A DNA stretch of 64,000 nt from positions 186,001 to 250,000 of the forward strand of contig NZ_DASZBH010000014.1 in assembly GCF_035944355.1 (NCBI RefSeq). The letters run 5' to 3'. Position numbers and translations under genes: made by a program. Below the pieces are notes generated by a model. It had not been told where the DNA came from. It did not search any database and worked only from the letters and a program-made list of their open reading frames with translations. This stretch comes from Frateuria_A sp035944355 (lineage in GTDB: Bacteria > Pseudomonadota > Gammaproteobacteria > Xanthomonadales > Rhodanobacteraceae). Of the stretch, positions 8,421 through 17,552 are shown in pieces. Position 1 is the first letter of the stretch, and every line of letters starts with the position of its first letter.

Positions 8421-10325
8421 CTACATCCGGTCCCTGGCGATCTTGATCTCGGTCTTCGCCCTCAGCGCTTCGATGAAGCCCTGGGTGACGACACTGCCAT
8501 ACGCCGCAACCATGCTCTGGCGAAGCATCTTGCGCTGGTCGGCAGTCACCTTCGAGAGGTCGCCGTCCTGCACCTTGTCCACCGCGAGCAGCGCATAGGC
8601 GCCTTCGGGCAGCGCCACCGCGGCGAACTGCGGCTTGCCGTCCTGCGGGTGCGGCAGCAGGAAGGCCTCGTCGCGCAACTGCTCGGGCAGCCCATCCTGC
8701 ACGCGCACGGCTTCCGGCACGCTCTGCACGGCAGCGCCGGCCGAGGCCGCCACCACGTCCATCGGCTCGCCCTTGCGCAAGCGTGCAAGCAGATCGTCCG
8801 CCCGCTTGCCGGCGGCGGCGGCGACGCGCTGATCGAGGATGTCCTTCTTGATCGCGTCGCGTACTTCGGCCAGCGGACGCACCGCCGCGGGCACGTGCTT
8901 GGCGACGTGGATCACCACCGAGTGGTCGTTGCCCAGGTCGATCAGGCTGGAGTTGTTGCCCTGCACGAGCACGTCGTCGGAAAAAGCGGCCTTGACCACC
9001 TTGGGATCGGCCGCGATGCCCTTGCCGCCGTCGCGCGTGAACGGTTCCGAGTCCTTGACCGGCAGGCCAAGGGCCTGCGCCGCCGGCTCCAGCGAGGAGG
9101 GGCTCTGGTAGCTCTTGTCGGCCAGCTTGCCGGCGATGTCGTTGTACTTGCGCTCGCGCTCGGCGGCCAATGCTTCCTGCTCCAGCTGGCCGCGCACTTC
9201 CTCGAACGGCTTGGCCTGGCCGCTGCGGACATCGCGGAGCCACAGGATGTGGTAGCCCTCGTCGGACAGCACCGGCTTGGAAATCTGGCCCTTCTGCAGC
9301 GCGAACAAGGCGTCGTCGAAGGCCTTGTTGGTCACGCCCTTTTCCAGCCAGCCCAGGTCGCCGCCCTGGCGGCGGGAGCCCAGGTCCGCCGAATCCTGTT
9401 CGGCGAGCTTGGCGAAGTCCTGCGGGGTGGCCTCGGCGGCGATCTTCTGGGCCTTGGCCAGGGCAGCCTTCTGCTGCTCCGGCGTGGCGTTCTTCGGCAC
9501 GTCGATCAGGATGTGGGAAACGAGCCGCTGCTCGGGCTGCACGAAGCGCTGCTTCTCCTCCTCGTAGCGCTTGTGCAGGTCTTCGTCGCTGGGCGCGGCG
9601 TCGGGCTTGAGGTCGGCCGCATTGACCTCGACGTACTGGATGGCGACTTGCTCGGGCGCCATGAACTCGCCCTGGTGCTGCTTGTAGTAGGCCTGGACCT
9701 GCGCGTCGGTGACCGCGCTGTCGGTCAATGCGGGGCGCGGCAACATCGCGTAGCGCAGGTCGCGCCGCTGCATGCGCAGCTTGAGGAAGCGGTCGATCTC
9801 CCCCTCGGTGACGATGGTGCTGGCCGACAAGGCATCAGGCAAAAGGCGGACCGCCAGGGAGGAGCGGACCTCGTCCTCGAACATCGCGGGTGTCTTGCGT
9901 TCGCCGGCGAGCACGGCGCGGTAGGTCGCCGGATCGAACTGGCCGTTCACCTGGAACGCAGGAATCGTGGCGATCGCCTCGCGCAGCGCACCGTCGGACA
10001 CGCGCAAGCCCAGATCGGTATTGGCCTTGAGCAGCAACTGCTGATCGATCATCGCATCGAGCACGCGCTCCTTCATCGCCGGCTGCTCGTACACACTCGG
10101 ATCGAACTGATCGCCCATCTGCGCACTGCCCTGCTGGCGCAGCTCGTTCAGGCGGTTCTGGAAATCCTGCTGGCTGATCTCCTGCTTGCCGACCTTGGCC
10201 ACGAAGGTCTCGGTGCGGGAAGTGAAGTAGCCCTCGATGCCGAAGAAGGACATGGCGAACACCGCCACGCCCAGCACGACGATGGACGGCCAGCCGTGCA
10301 TCTTGTCTCTCAACGACTGCAGCAT
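8421..10325 (-). CDS. ppiD: Peptidyl-prolyl cis-trans isomerase PpiD (periplasmic chaperone)
   Basis: A 634-residue membrane-anchored chaperone that helps proteins leaving the SecYEG translocon. The N-terminus has a short cytosolic piece and one membrane segment (IVVLGVAVFAMSFFGIEGYF, about residues 15-34). The periplasmic SurA-like chaperone arms follow, with a parvulin domain at about 265-365 (starting EQRLVSHILIDV, with GGDLGWLEKG and LSDEGYHILWL). A C-terminal parvulin-like repeat is degenerate. PpiD of E. coli has little isomerase activity, so the chaperone role is more certain than catalysis. It lies directly downstream of hupB-tRNA-Val-tRNA-Asp, as in many gammaproteobacteria; a hairpin separates the transcripts. 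Confidence 0.93.
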   Translation of the reverse strand: MLQSLRDKMHGWPSIVVLGVAVFAMSFFGIEGYFTSRTETFVAKVGKQEISQQDFQNRLNELRQQGSAQMGDQFDPSVYEQPAMKERVLDAMIDQQLLLKANTDLGLRVSDGALREAIATIPAFQVNGQFDPATYRAVLAGERKTPAMFEDEVRSSLAVRLLPDALSASTIVTEGEIDRFLKLRMQRRDLRYAMLPRPALTDSAVTDAQVQAYYKQHQGEFMAPEQVAIQYVEVNAADLKPDAAPSDEDLHKRYEEEKQRFVQPEQRLVSHILIDVPKNATPEQQKAALAKAQKIAAEATPQDFAKLAEQDSADLGSRRQGGDLGWLEKGVTNKAFDDALFALQKGQISKPVLSDEGYHILWLRDVRSGQAKPFEEVRGQLEQEALAAERERKYNDIAGKLADKSYQSPSSLEPAAQALGLPVKDSEPFTRDGGKGIAADPKVVKAAFSDDVLVQGNNSSLIDLGNDHSVVIHVAKHVPAAVRPLAEVRDAIKKDILDQRVAAAAGKRADDLLARLRKGEPMDVVAASAGAAVQSVPEAVRVQDGLPEQLRDEAFLLPHPQDGKPQFAAVALPEGAYALLAVDKVQDGDLSKVTADQRKMLRQSMVAAYGSVVTQGFIEALRAKTEIKIARDRM

Positions 10326-10374
10326 ATGTGGATTCCCGCTTGTTCCCGCTTTGCAAGAGGCGAAGCATAAATGA

Positions 10375-10399
10375 CAAGGGCGCCACGCGGGCGCCCTTG
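10375..10399 (-). terminator. Hairpin after hupB-tRNA-Val-tRNA-Asp
   Basis: CAAGGGCGCC and GGCGCCCTTG form a perfect 10-bp stem with a 5-base loop, eight bases beyond the tRNA-Asp CCA. On the minus strand it is followed by TCATTTAT. It probably ends the hupB-tRNA transcript before ppiD. Confidence 0.65.
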
Positions 10400-10406
10400 G
10401 AACTAC

Positions 10407-10483
10407 TGGCGGAGTGGACGGGACTCGAACCCGCGATCTCCGGCGTGACAGGCCAGCATTCTAACCGACTGAACTACCACTCC
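10407..10483 (-). tRNA. tRNA-Asp (GTC)
   Basis: Cloverleaf of 77 bases with CCA encoded. The acceptor GGAGTGG pairs with CCACTCC, the discriminator is G, and the anticodon loop CTGTCAC gives GTC. It sits 7 bases after tRNA-Val in the hupB transcript. Confidence 0.97.
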
Positions 10484-10490
10484 GCGATTC

Positions 10491-10565
10491 TGGTGGGTGC
10501 TGTAGGGATCGAACCTACGACCCTCGCCTTGTAAGGGCGACGCTCTACCGCTGAGCTAAGCACCC
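10491..10565 (-). tRNA. tRNA-Val (TAC)
   Basis: 75 bases with encoded CCA. The acceptor GGGTGCT pairs with AGCACCC, and the anticodon stem-loop CGCCCTTACAAGGCG gives TAC. It begins 21 bases after the hupB stop codon and is probably cotranscribed with hupB. Confidence 0.97.
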
Positions 10566-10586
10566 GAAACCGAGCGAACTAGCCGC

Positions 10587-10859
10587 TCAGTTTAGGGCAT
10601 CCTTGAGCGTCTTGCCAGCCTTGAACGCCGGCACCTTGGAAGCCTTGATCTTGATCGTCTCGTTGGTGCGCGGGTTGCGACCGGTACGAGCCGCGCGCTT
10701 GCGCACGGTGAAGGTGCCAAAGCCGACGACCGACACGTCGTCGCCCTTCTTAAGGGCCTTCTGCACGGTCTCGAAGAAGGCTTCGATGGCGCGGCCGGCA
10801 TCGGCCTTGGTCAGCTCGGCCTTTTCGGCGATGGCATTGATCAGATCGGTTTTATTCAT
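10587..10859 (-). CDS. hupB: DNA-binding protein HU
   Basis: A 90-residue histone-like protein that bends and compacts DNA as a dimer. The N-terminal helices start MNKTDLINAIAEKAELTK. The conserved GFGTF turn and the DNA-binding arm RNPRTNETIKIKASKVPAFKAG place it in the HU rather than IHF group. Its position between lon and ppiD is that of hupB in E. coli and pseudomonads. SD-like AGGGAG lies just upstream of the ATG. Expression is probably strong and driven by the promoter at 10997-11026; the transcript continues into two tRNA genes. Confidence 0.97.
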   Translation of the reverse strand: MNKTDLINAIAEKAELTKADAGRAIEAFFETVQKALKKGDDVSVVGFGTFTVRKRAARTGRNPRTNETIKIKASKVPAFKAGKTLKDALN

Positions 10860-10996
10860 TGAGACACTCCCTTAAACGGTTTGCTGCCCGCGTGATCGGT
10901 CTGGGACGAGAGGACTGCCACGAAATCGGATGACCGAACCCCCCGCAACCCCGCATCGCTGCGCCATATGCACGGCGCTTTGACTGCGGTGCCGCC

Positions 10997-11026
10997 TTTA
11001 TACCAGCGCGTCACGGCGGTCCGCAA
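10997..11026 (-). promoter_or_regulatory. Predicted sigma-70 promoter of hupB
   Basis: Minus-strand TTGCGG (11026-11021), an 18-base spacer and TATAAA (11002-10997). The predicted start leaves a leader of about 130 bases, in a region otherwise empty of genes. Confidence 0.55.
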
Positions 11027-11134
11027 TACAAGCAATACCAAGGCTTCCGGCGGTTCTGGGCCAACTGCAATCACTTGCAAACCGACGCCATAACCGTTAC
11101 GGCGAGGGCCCTTGCGTGCCTGCCTGCGCGAACA

Positions 11135-11167
11135 CGAAAAGGCCGCCCGGAGCGGGCGGCCTTTTCG
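11135..11167. terminator. Intrinsic terminator after lon
   Basis: CGAAAAGGCCGCCCG and CGGGCGGCCTTTTCG form a perfect 15-bp stem with a GAG loop, 19 bases past the lon stop codon. It isolates lon from the hupB promoter. Confidence 0.92.
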
Positions 11168-11185
11168 AGAAAAACCCCTTGCGTA

Positions 11186-13702
11186 TCAGTGCGCGCGGGT
11201 GCGGTTCTCAGCCGTTTCCTCGGCTACCGGCTCGACCGGCGCGTGTTCCTCGGCTGCCGTCTCGACCGCCGGCTTGGCCGGGCGCAGCGGGTGCTCCAAC
11301 GCGATGTCGAGCACCTCGTCGATCCAGCGCACCGCGTGGATATCCAGCGAGGAGGTGACGTTGGCGGGGATGTCGGCCAGATCTTTCTTGTTCTCTTCGG
11401 GAATGATCACGGTGGTGATGCCGCCGCGGTGCGCCGCGAGCAGCTTCTCCTTGAGGCCGCCGATCGGCAGCACGCGACCACGCAACGTGATCTCGCCGGT
11501 CATCGCCACTTCCGAACGCACCGGCACCTTGGTCAGCACCGACACCAGCGCGGTGCACATGGCGATGCCCGCACTCGGACCATCCTTGGGGGTGGCGCCT
11601 TCGGGCACGTGGATGTGCACGTCGAGGTTCTGGTAGAAGTCCGGATCGATGCCCAGCTGGTCCGCACGTGCGCGCACGACCGACATGGCGGCCTGGATCG
11701 ACTCCTTCATGACGTCGCCGAGCTGGCCGGTGTGCACCAGCCGCCCCTTGCCCTGCACCACCGAGGCCTCGATGCTGAGCAGGTCGCCACCGACCGAAGT
11801 CCACGCCAGCCCGGTCACGAGTCCGACCTCGTTCTCCAGCTCCTTGCGGCCGAAGTCGAAGCGGCGCACGCCCAGGTAGTGCTCGATATTGTCCGTGGTG
11901 ACGGTGACCTGCGTGGCCGCCGCCTTCTTCTTCGCCTTGACGGTCGCCTTGGCGGCGGCCTTTGCCGCGGACTTGGCCTTGGCCTGCTTGACCTGGCCCA
12001 GCGTGATCTCCTTGACGACCTTGCGGCAGATCTTGGCGATCTCGCGCTCGAGGTTGCGCACGCCCGATTCGCGCGTGTAGTAGCGGACGATGTCGCGCAC
12101 CGCCTCCGGCTCGATGCTCAGCTCTTCCAGCTTGAGGCCATTGGCCTTCAGCTGCTTGGGCAGCAGGTAGCGCTGCGCGATCGCCAGCTTCTCGTCCTCG
12201 GTGTAGCCCGGTACGCGGATCACTTCCATGCGGTCGAGCAACGGACCGGGGATGTTGAGCGAGTTGGCGGTGGCGATCCACATCACCTCGGAAAGATCGA
12301 GGTCGACTTCGAGGTAGTGGTCGTTGAAGGCATGGTTCTGCTCCGGGTCGAGCACCTCCAGCAGAGCCGAAGACGGATCGCCGCGGAAATCCATCGACAT
12401 CTTGTCGATCTCGTCGAGCACGAACAGCGGATTGCGCGTGCCGACCTTGTTGAGGTTCTGCACGATGCGGCCGGGCATGGAACCGATATAGGTGCGTCGA
12501 TGGCCGCGGATCTCCGCTTCGTCGCGCACGCCGCCCAGGCTCATGCGGACGAACTTGCGGTTGGTCGCCTTGGCGATCGACTGGCCGAGCGAGGTCTTGC
12601 CCACGCCGGGCGGGCCGACCAGGCACAGGATCGGGCCCTTCATCGTGTTCACGCGCTGCTGCACGGCAAGGTATTCGAGGATGCGGTCCTTGACCCGCTC
12701 CAGGCCGAAGTGGTCGGCATCGAGCACCTGCTGTGCCATGGCCAGGTCCTTGCGCACCTTGGTCTTGGCTTTCCATGGCACGCCGATCAGCCAATCCAGG
12801 TAGTTGCGCACGACGGTCGCCTCCGCGGACATCGGCGACATCTGCTTGAGCTTGGAGAACTCCTGCTTGGCCTTGGCCAACACCGGCTTGGGCATGCCGG
12901 CGTTCTCGATCTTCTTCTGCAGTTCCTCGATCTCGTTGACGCCCTCCTCGCCTTCGCCCAGCTCCTTCTGGATCGCCTTCATCTGCTCGTTGAGGTAGTA
13001 CTCGCGCTGGCTCTTTTCCATCTGCGACTTGACGCGGCCGCGGATGCGCTTCTCCACCTGCTGCAGATCCATCTCACCGTCGACGAGGCCGATCAGCAAC
13101 TCGAGGCGCTGGCCGACGTCCGCCGTCTCCAGCACCTTCTGCTTGTCGGACATGCGCACGGACAGGTGCGCCGCGATCGAATCGGCGAGGCGCGACGGGT
13201 CATCGATACCCGAAAGCGTCGCGAGCACTTCCGGCGGCAGCTTGCGGCTCTGCTTGACCAACTGCTCGAACAGCGAAACGAGCGTGCGCGAGATCACGTC
13301 CAGCTCCCGTTCCTTCGCGCTGTAGATCGGCTCGATCACGCGCGAGCGGGCGGTCAGCATGCCGCCTTCGGTGCGGTATTCCTCTATGGACACGCGCGCC
13401 TGTCCCTCGACCAGCACCTTGACGGTGCCGTCGGGCAGCTTGAGAAGTTGCAGCACGCCAGCCAGGGTGCCGACTTCGTGCAGGTCGTCCGCCGCGGGAT
13501 CGTCGATATCGGGGCTCTTCTGCGCCGCCAGCAGGATCTGCCGCTCGCCCTCCATCGCATGCTCCAGGGCACGCATCGACTTGTCACGCCCCACGAACAG
13601 CGGGATGACCATGTGGGGGTAGACCACCACGTCGCGCAACGGCAGCACGGGCAGTGCGTCGAGCGAGGCGCCGGTGGTGGAAACGGAGGCGTGTTTGGCC
13701 AT
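11186..13702 (-). CDS. lon: ATP-dependent protease Lon (LonA)
   Basis: Homohexameric cytosolic AAA+ serine protease that degrades misfolded and regulatory proteins. 838 residues, longer than the 784 of E. coli. The start MAKHASV is chosen over an upstream ATG because the substrate-binding domain begins right after it (LPVLPLRDVVVYPHM). Walker A GPPGVGKT is at 363-370, the catalytic serine is Ser710 in DGPSAG, and its lysine partner lies at about 751-753 in GGLKEK. Two oddities: a Lys/Ala-rich low-complexity insert at about 566-600 between the AAA+ lid and the protease domain, and a Pro/Glu-rich tail after residue ~810. Heat-shock control is typical of the family, but I see no clear sigma-32 site. 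Confidence 0.96.
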   Translation of the reverse strand: MAKHASVSTTGASLDALPVLPLRDVVVYPHMVIPLFVGRDKSMRALEHAMEGERQILLAAQKSPDIDDPAADDLHEVGTLAGVLQLLKLPDGTVKVLVEGQARVSIEEYRTEGGMLTARSRVIEPIYSAKERELDVISRTLVSLFEQLVKQSRKLPPEVLATLSGIDDPSRLADSIAAHLSVRMSDKQKVLETADVGQRLELLIGLVDGEMDLQQVEKRIRGRVKSQMEKSQREYYLNEQMKAIQKELGEGEEGVNEIEELQKKIENAGMPKPVLAKAKQEFSKLKQMSPMSAEATVVRNYLDWLIGVPWKAKTKVRKDLAMAQQVLDADHFGLERVKDRILEYLAVQQRVNTMKGPILCLVGPPGVGKTSLGQSIAKATNRKFVRMSLGGVRDEAEIRGHRRTYIGSMPGRIVQNLNKVGTRNPLFVLDEIDKMSMDFRGDPSSALLEVLDPEQNHAFNDHYLEVDLDLSEVMWIATANSLNIPGPLLDRMEVIRVPGYTEDEKLAIAQRYLLPKQLKANGLKLEELSIEPEAVRDIVRYYTRESGVRNLEREIAKICRKVVKEITLGQVKQAKAKSAAKAAAKATVKAKKKAAATQVTVTTDNIEHYLGVRRFDFGRKELENEVGLVTGLAWTSVGGDLLSIEASVVQGKGRLVHTGQLGDVMKESIQAAMSVVRARADQLGIDPDFYQNLDVHIHVPEGATPKDGPSAGIAMCTALVSVLTKVPVRSEVAMTGEITLRGRVLPIGGLKEKLLAAHRGGITTVIIPEENKKDLADIPANVTSSLDIHAVRWIDEVLDIALEHPLRPAKPAVETAAEEHAPVEPVAEETAENRTRAH

Positions 13703-13937
13703 CGAAAAAGGTCCCCGATGATTTGTAAGGTTTACCCCGACACTGAGCCAGGGCTTTCGGTAGGTCAAGTGGAGCCAACCTGCGCCGCCCTCAAGTCGCG
13801 CGCGACTCGTCGAAGCGGCTAGACCGGTAGCCTGCAGGTTTCAAGCCAAGGCCGGCAAAAGCGCGTCGGGCGGCAGCCCGGCGCGGCCCTGCGCTCGTGG
13901 CGGCTCCATCGGAAGCTGGCGCCTGCCTGCTTGCGCC

Positions 13938-13980
13938 AAAAAGCAAACGGCCCCGGCAATTGCCGAGGCCGCTGTTTTTT
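13938..13980. terminator. Intrinsic terminator after clpX
   Basis: A 24-base near-palindrome (13948-13971; CGGCC-YCGGCAATTGCCG-type, one G-T pair) is flanked by TTTGCTTTTT on the minus strand and GTTTTTT on the plus strand. It ends the clpX transcript before lon. The rest of the 295-base clpX-lon gap shows nothing else clear. Confidence 0.85.
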
Positions 13981-13997
13981 GACGCACCGCGTACCGG

Positions 13998-15293
13998 TCA
14001 GGCAGCGTCACCACCCTCGCCTGCGACGCGCTGCTGCTGCAGGTTGCCGCGGTAGATCAGGTAGGGTTCGGCCTGGCCTTCGATCACCGCGTCGTCGACC
14101 ACCACCTTGCTGACGTGCTCCAACGAAGGCAGCTCGTACATGGTGTCCAGCAACACCTGCTCCAGGATGGTGCGCAGGCCGCGGGCGCCGGTCTTGCGCT
14201 TGAGCGCCTTCTTGGCGATCGCCTGCAGGGCTTCCGGGCGGAACTCCAGCTCCACGCCCTCCATTTCGAACAGGCGCTTGAACTGCTTGGTGACGGCGTT
14301 CTTCGGCTCGGTGAGGATCTTCACCAGCGCCGGCTCGTCGAGTTCGTCCAGCGTCGCCACGACGGGCAGTCGGCCCACGAACTCCGGGATCAGGCCGAAC
14401 TTGACCAGGTCCGACGGTTCGACCTCGGCCAGCACCTTGCCCAGATTCTCGGTGCGCTCCTTGGAGCGGACCTCGGCCGAGAAGCCGATGCCGGTGGTCT
14501 CCGAGCGTTGCTGGATGACCTTCTCCAGGCCCGCGAAGGCGCCGCCGCAGATGAACAGGATGTTCTTGGTGTCCACCTGCAGGAATTCCTGCTGCGGATG
14601 CTTGCGTCCGCCCTGCGGCGGTACGGAGGCCAGCGTGCCCTCGATCAGCTTGAGCAGCGCCTGCTGCACGCCCTCGCCCGACACGTCACGCGTGATCGAC
14701 GGGTTCTCGCTCTTGCGCGAGATCTTGTCGATCTCGTCGATGTAGACGATGCCCGACTGCGCCTTGTCGACGTCGTAGTCGCACTTCTGCAGCAGCTTCT
14801 GGATGATGTTCTCGACATCCTCGCCCACGTAGCCCGCTTCGGTCAGCGTGGTGGCGTCGGCGATGGTGAACGGCACGTTGAGCAGGCGGGCCAGCGTCTC
14901 GGCCAGCAGCGTCTTGCCCGAGCCGGTCGGACCGATCAGGAGGATGTTGGACTTGCCGAGCTCGACCTCATCGCTCTTCTGGCGCGATTCCATGCGCTTG
15001 TAGTGGTTGTATACGGCCACCGCCAGCGCCTTCTTGGCGCGGGTCTGGCCGACCACGTACTGGTCGAGGGTTTCCATGATCTCGCGGGGCTTGGGCAGAT
15101 GGCTGCGCCCGGAGGCTGCCTTCTCTTCCAGCTCCTCGCGGATGATGTCGTTGCACAGTTCTACGCACTCATCGCAGATGAACACGGAGGGACCCGCGAT
15201 CAGCTTGCGCACTTCATGCTGGCTCTTGCCGCAGAAGGAGCAGTAGAGAATCTTGCCGCTGTCGTTGGAACGGCCCTGCCGCTCGTCGCTCAT
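13998..15293 (-). CDS. clpX: ATP-dependent Clp protease ATP-binding subunit ClpX
   Basis: Hexameric AAA+ unfoldase that feeds substrates to ClpP and remodels complexes on its own. 431 residues. The N-terminal zinc-binding domain has Cys18, Cys21, Cys40 and Cys43 (CSFC...CDEC). The AAA+ core has Walker A GPTGSGKT at about residue 121 and Walker B IVYIDEIDKI. The IGF loop that docks on ClpP is visible as TTGIGFSAEV, and the sensor-2 region as KRKTGARGLR. It lies 118 bases downstream of clpP in the conserved tig-clpP-clpX-lon order. Confidence 0.97.
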   Translation of the reverse strand: MSDERQGRSNDSGKILYCSFCGKSQHEVRKLIAGPSVFICDECVELCNDIIREELEEKAASGRSHLPKPREIMETLDQYVVGQTRAKKALAVAVYNHYKRMESRQKSDEVELGKSNILLIGPTGSGKTLLAETLARLLNVPFTIADATTLTEAGYVGEDVENIIQKLLQKCDYDVDKAQSGIVYIDEIDKISRKSENPSITRDVSGEGVQQALLKLIEGTLASVPPQGGRKHPQQEFLQVDTKNILFICGGAFAGLEKVIQQRSETTGIGFSAEVRSKERTENLGKVLAEVEPSDLVKFGLIPEFVGRLPVVATLDELDEPALVKILTEPKNAVTKQFKRLFEMEGVELEFRPEALQAIAKKALKRKTGARGLRTILEQVLLDTMYELPSLEHVSKVVVDDAVIEGQAEPYLIYRGNLQQQRVAGEGGDAA

Positions 15294-15411
15294 ATCAGGT
15301 CCTGCTGTGTTTCGGTTGCGCCGTCAGAATAGCACAGGGCTCCGCGCCTGCTTGGCGCCGGCGCAGAGCATGCTTTCTGGCGGATTAGGTAGGTCTGGAC
15401 CAGACGGGGGA

Positions 15412-16041
15412 TCAGGCCGACTTGACCGTTTCGACGCCGCGACGGTCGAGGACCTGGTCGATCAGGCCATAGTCGCGGGCCTCGATCGGGTTCATGAAGC
15501 GGTCGCGCTCCATGTCGCGTTCGATCTTCTCCAGCGGCTGGCCGGTGTGGTCGACGTAGAGCTGGTTCAGGCGCTGGCGGATGTACAGGATCTCGCGTGC
15601 CTGGATCTCGATGTCGGTGGCCTGGCCCTGCGCACCACCGGAAGGCTGGTGGATCATGATGCGAGAGTTGGGCAGCGAGAAGCGCTTGCCCTTGGCGCCT
15701 GCCATCAGGAGCAGCGAGCCGGCGCTGCACGCCTGGCCGATGCACATGGTGCTGACGTCGGGCTTGATGAATTGCATGGTGTCGTAGATCGCCAGGCCCG
15801 CGGTGACCGCACCGCCGGGGCTGTTGATGTACAGGTGGATGTCCTTGTCGGGGTTCTCCGACTCGAGGAACAGCATCTGCGCGATCAGCACGTTGGCGAC
15901 CTGGTCGTTGACCTCGCCCACCAGGAAGATCACCCGCTCCTTCAGCAGGCGCGAGTAGATGTCGTAGGAGCGCTCGCCGCGAGCGGTCTGCTCGACGACG
16001 ATCGGCACCAGGTTGAGGTTCTGGATCGGGGCCATGGCCAT
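15412..16041 (-). CDS. clpP: ATP-dependent Clp protease proteolytic subunit ClpP
   Basis: Tetradecameric serine protease barrel working with ClpX and, elsewhere in the genome, probably ClpA. 209 residues. Ser106 in GQACSAGS and His131 in MIHQPSGG are the visible catalytic residues; the third, aspartate, lies in the NPIEARDYGLID region. The first ATG has GGAG eleven bases upstream; a second in-frame ATG two codons later is possible. The N-terminal propeptide is short. The gene lies 66 bases after tig. Confidence 0.97.
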   Translation of the reverse strand: MAMAPIQNLNLVPIVVEQTARGERSYDIYSRLLKERVIFLVGEVNDQVANVLIAQMLFLESENPDKDIHLYINSPGGAVTAGLAIYDTMQFIKPDVSTMCIGQACSAGSLLLMAGAKGKRFSLPNSRIMIHQPSGGAQGQATDIEIQAREILYIRQRLNQLYVDHTGQPLEKIERDMERDRFMNPIEARDYGLIDQVLDRRGVETVKSA

Positions 16042-16107
16042 GCGTGCTTGTTCTCCGGATGAGGCCCGCGGTCAGGCGGGCCTGATGATGGTGCCTGGCA
16101 GTGTCGC

Positions 16108-17400
16108 TCAGGCGCCGGCCGGGCGCATCACTTCGTCGAAAGCCAGGTGCTTTTCGGTGGTCTTGGCGTGCTCGGCCACCCACTCGGCCACCTGGTCTTC
16201 CATCACGCGGTTCTGCAGCCCAGACATCAATTGGGGGTCGGCATTGTAGAGTTCAACGACCTTCTCCGGCTCCTCGTAGGTCGAGGCGATGGCGGCCAGT
16301 TGCTCGGCGACGCGCTTGCGGTCGATCTTGAGTTCCTGCTTGCGGGCGATCTCGCCCATCAGCAGGCCCGCGATCACCCGCTTGCGGGCCATCGGAGCAG
16401 CCGCTTCGACGAGCTGCGGCGGCGGCTGCTGGCCGCGCGGCACGCTGCCGGCGGCAAGGTTGTGTGCCTCGGCCTGCACCATCATGTTGGGCACTTCCAA
16501 GTCGGGATGCGCATTGGCCAGCTTCTCGGCGACCTCGCCTTTGAGACGGCCCATCAGAGTCGCCTTGAGCTCCCGTTCGAGGTTGGCGCGCACTTCCTTG
16601 CGGAAGGTTTCCAGGTTGCCGTCGGTGATGCCGAACAGCTTGGCGAACTCCTCGTTCACCTCGGGCAGTTGCGGCGCCTGCACTTTCACGATCTTGAAGC
16701 TGACCTGGGCGGTCTTGCCGGCCAGTTGCGGGTTGCCGAAGTCTTCCGGGAAGCTGATCTCGCTGTCGAACTCGTCGCCGGCGGTGCGGCCGGCGAGCGT
16801 CTCGTCCAGCGCCTTGAACAGCGTGCCCGAGCCAAGCACGCTGCCCGCGCGCTCCAGGCCCTCGGCCGGGAAGCGGTAGTCGCCGGCGGTAGCGGCATAT
16901 TCGAACATGACGAAATCGCCCTCGGCCGAGGCGCGCTCGACCGGGTCGAAGCTGCGGCGCTGCAGGCGCAGGGTCTCGATCATCTTCTCGATGTCGGCAT
17001 CGGTCACCTCGGCGGTGGGACGGGAGATCTCCAACGAGGCCACGTCGATCTCCGGGAACTCCGGCATCACCTCGAAGGTGGCGGTGTAGGCGATCTCGCC
17101 GTTCTCCGGCCTGCCGGTGGTGTCGATCGAAGGGTTGGCGACAGGGCGCAGGTTCTCCTTCTCGAACGCCTCGCGGAGGGTGGCGCCGATCAGGTCGGAG
17201 AGCACCTCGCCGCGCACCTGGGAGCCGAAGCGCTGCTGGATCACGGCAGCCGGCACCTTGCCCGGGCGGAAACCCTTCAGGCGTACCGTACGGCCCATCT
17301 CGGCGATGCGCGCGCTGACCTGCGACTCGAATCGCTCCGCCGGGAACCGCACCGTAAGCTTGCGCTCGAGCTTGCCGACGTTCTCAACCGAAAACTGCAT
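16108..17400 (-). CDS. tig: Trigger factor (ribosome-bound chaperone and PPIase)
   Basis: Binds ribosomal protein L23 at the tunnel exit and shields nascent chains. 430 residues starting MQFSVENVGKLERKL, with AGGAG six bases before the ATG. The ribosome-docking signature GFRPGKVP lies near residue 44, an FKBP-type domain at about 160-245 (AEGDFVMFEYAAT... FPEDFGNPQLAGKTAQ), and the helical arms follow with HPDLEVPNMMV. tRNA-Leu lies just upstream on the same strand. Confidence 0.97.
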   Translation of the reverse strand: MQFSVENVGKLERKLTVRFPAERFESQVSARIAEMGRTVRLKGFRPGKVPAAVIQQRFGSQVRGEVLSDLIGATLREAFEKENLRPVANPSIDTTGRPENGEIAYTATFEVMPEFPEIDVASLEISRPTAEVTDADIEKMIETLRLQRRSFDPVERASAEGDFVMFEYAATAGDYRFPAEGLERAGSVLGSGTLFKALDETLAGRTAGDEFDSEISFPEDFGNPQLAGKTAQVSFKIVKVQAPQLPEVNEEFAKLFGITDGNLETFRKEVRANLERELKATLMGRLKGEVAEKLANAHPDLEVPNMMVQAEAHNLAAGSVPRGQQPPPQLVEAAAPMARKRVIAGLLMGEIARKQELKIDRKRVAEQLAAIASTYEEPEKVVELYNADPQLMSGLQNRVMEDQVAEWVAEHAKTTEKHLAFDEVMRPAGA

Positions 17401-17467
17401 GACGACTCCTGGTAACTCTCGTGGTGGCTGGCGCGCTCGCCGGCCTTTGCAAAAAAACGAACAGGGA

Positions 17468-17552
17468 TGGTGCGAAAGGCGGGACTCGAACCCGCACGGT
17501 GTGAACCGCTGGAACCTAAATCCAGTGCGTCTACCAGTTCCGCCACTTTCGC
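17468..17552 (-). tRNA. tRNA-Leu (TAG)
   Basis: 85 bases with a long variable arm and encoded CCA. The acceptor GCGAAAG pairs with CTTTCGC, and the anticodon loop ATTTAGG gives TAG. It lies 67 bases upstream of tig on the same strand, so tRNA processing may free the tig mRNA 5' end. Confidence 0.96.

Noticed and set aside
11075..13822. 915-codon plus-strand frame opposite lon
   Set aside because: Shadow of lon in GC-rich DNA: rich in Leu/His/Arg/Gln, no domain, no ribosome binding site.
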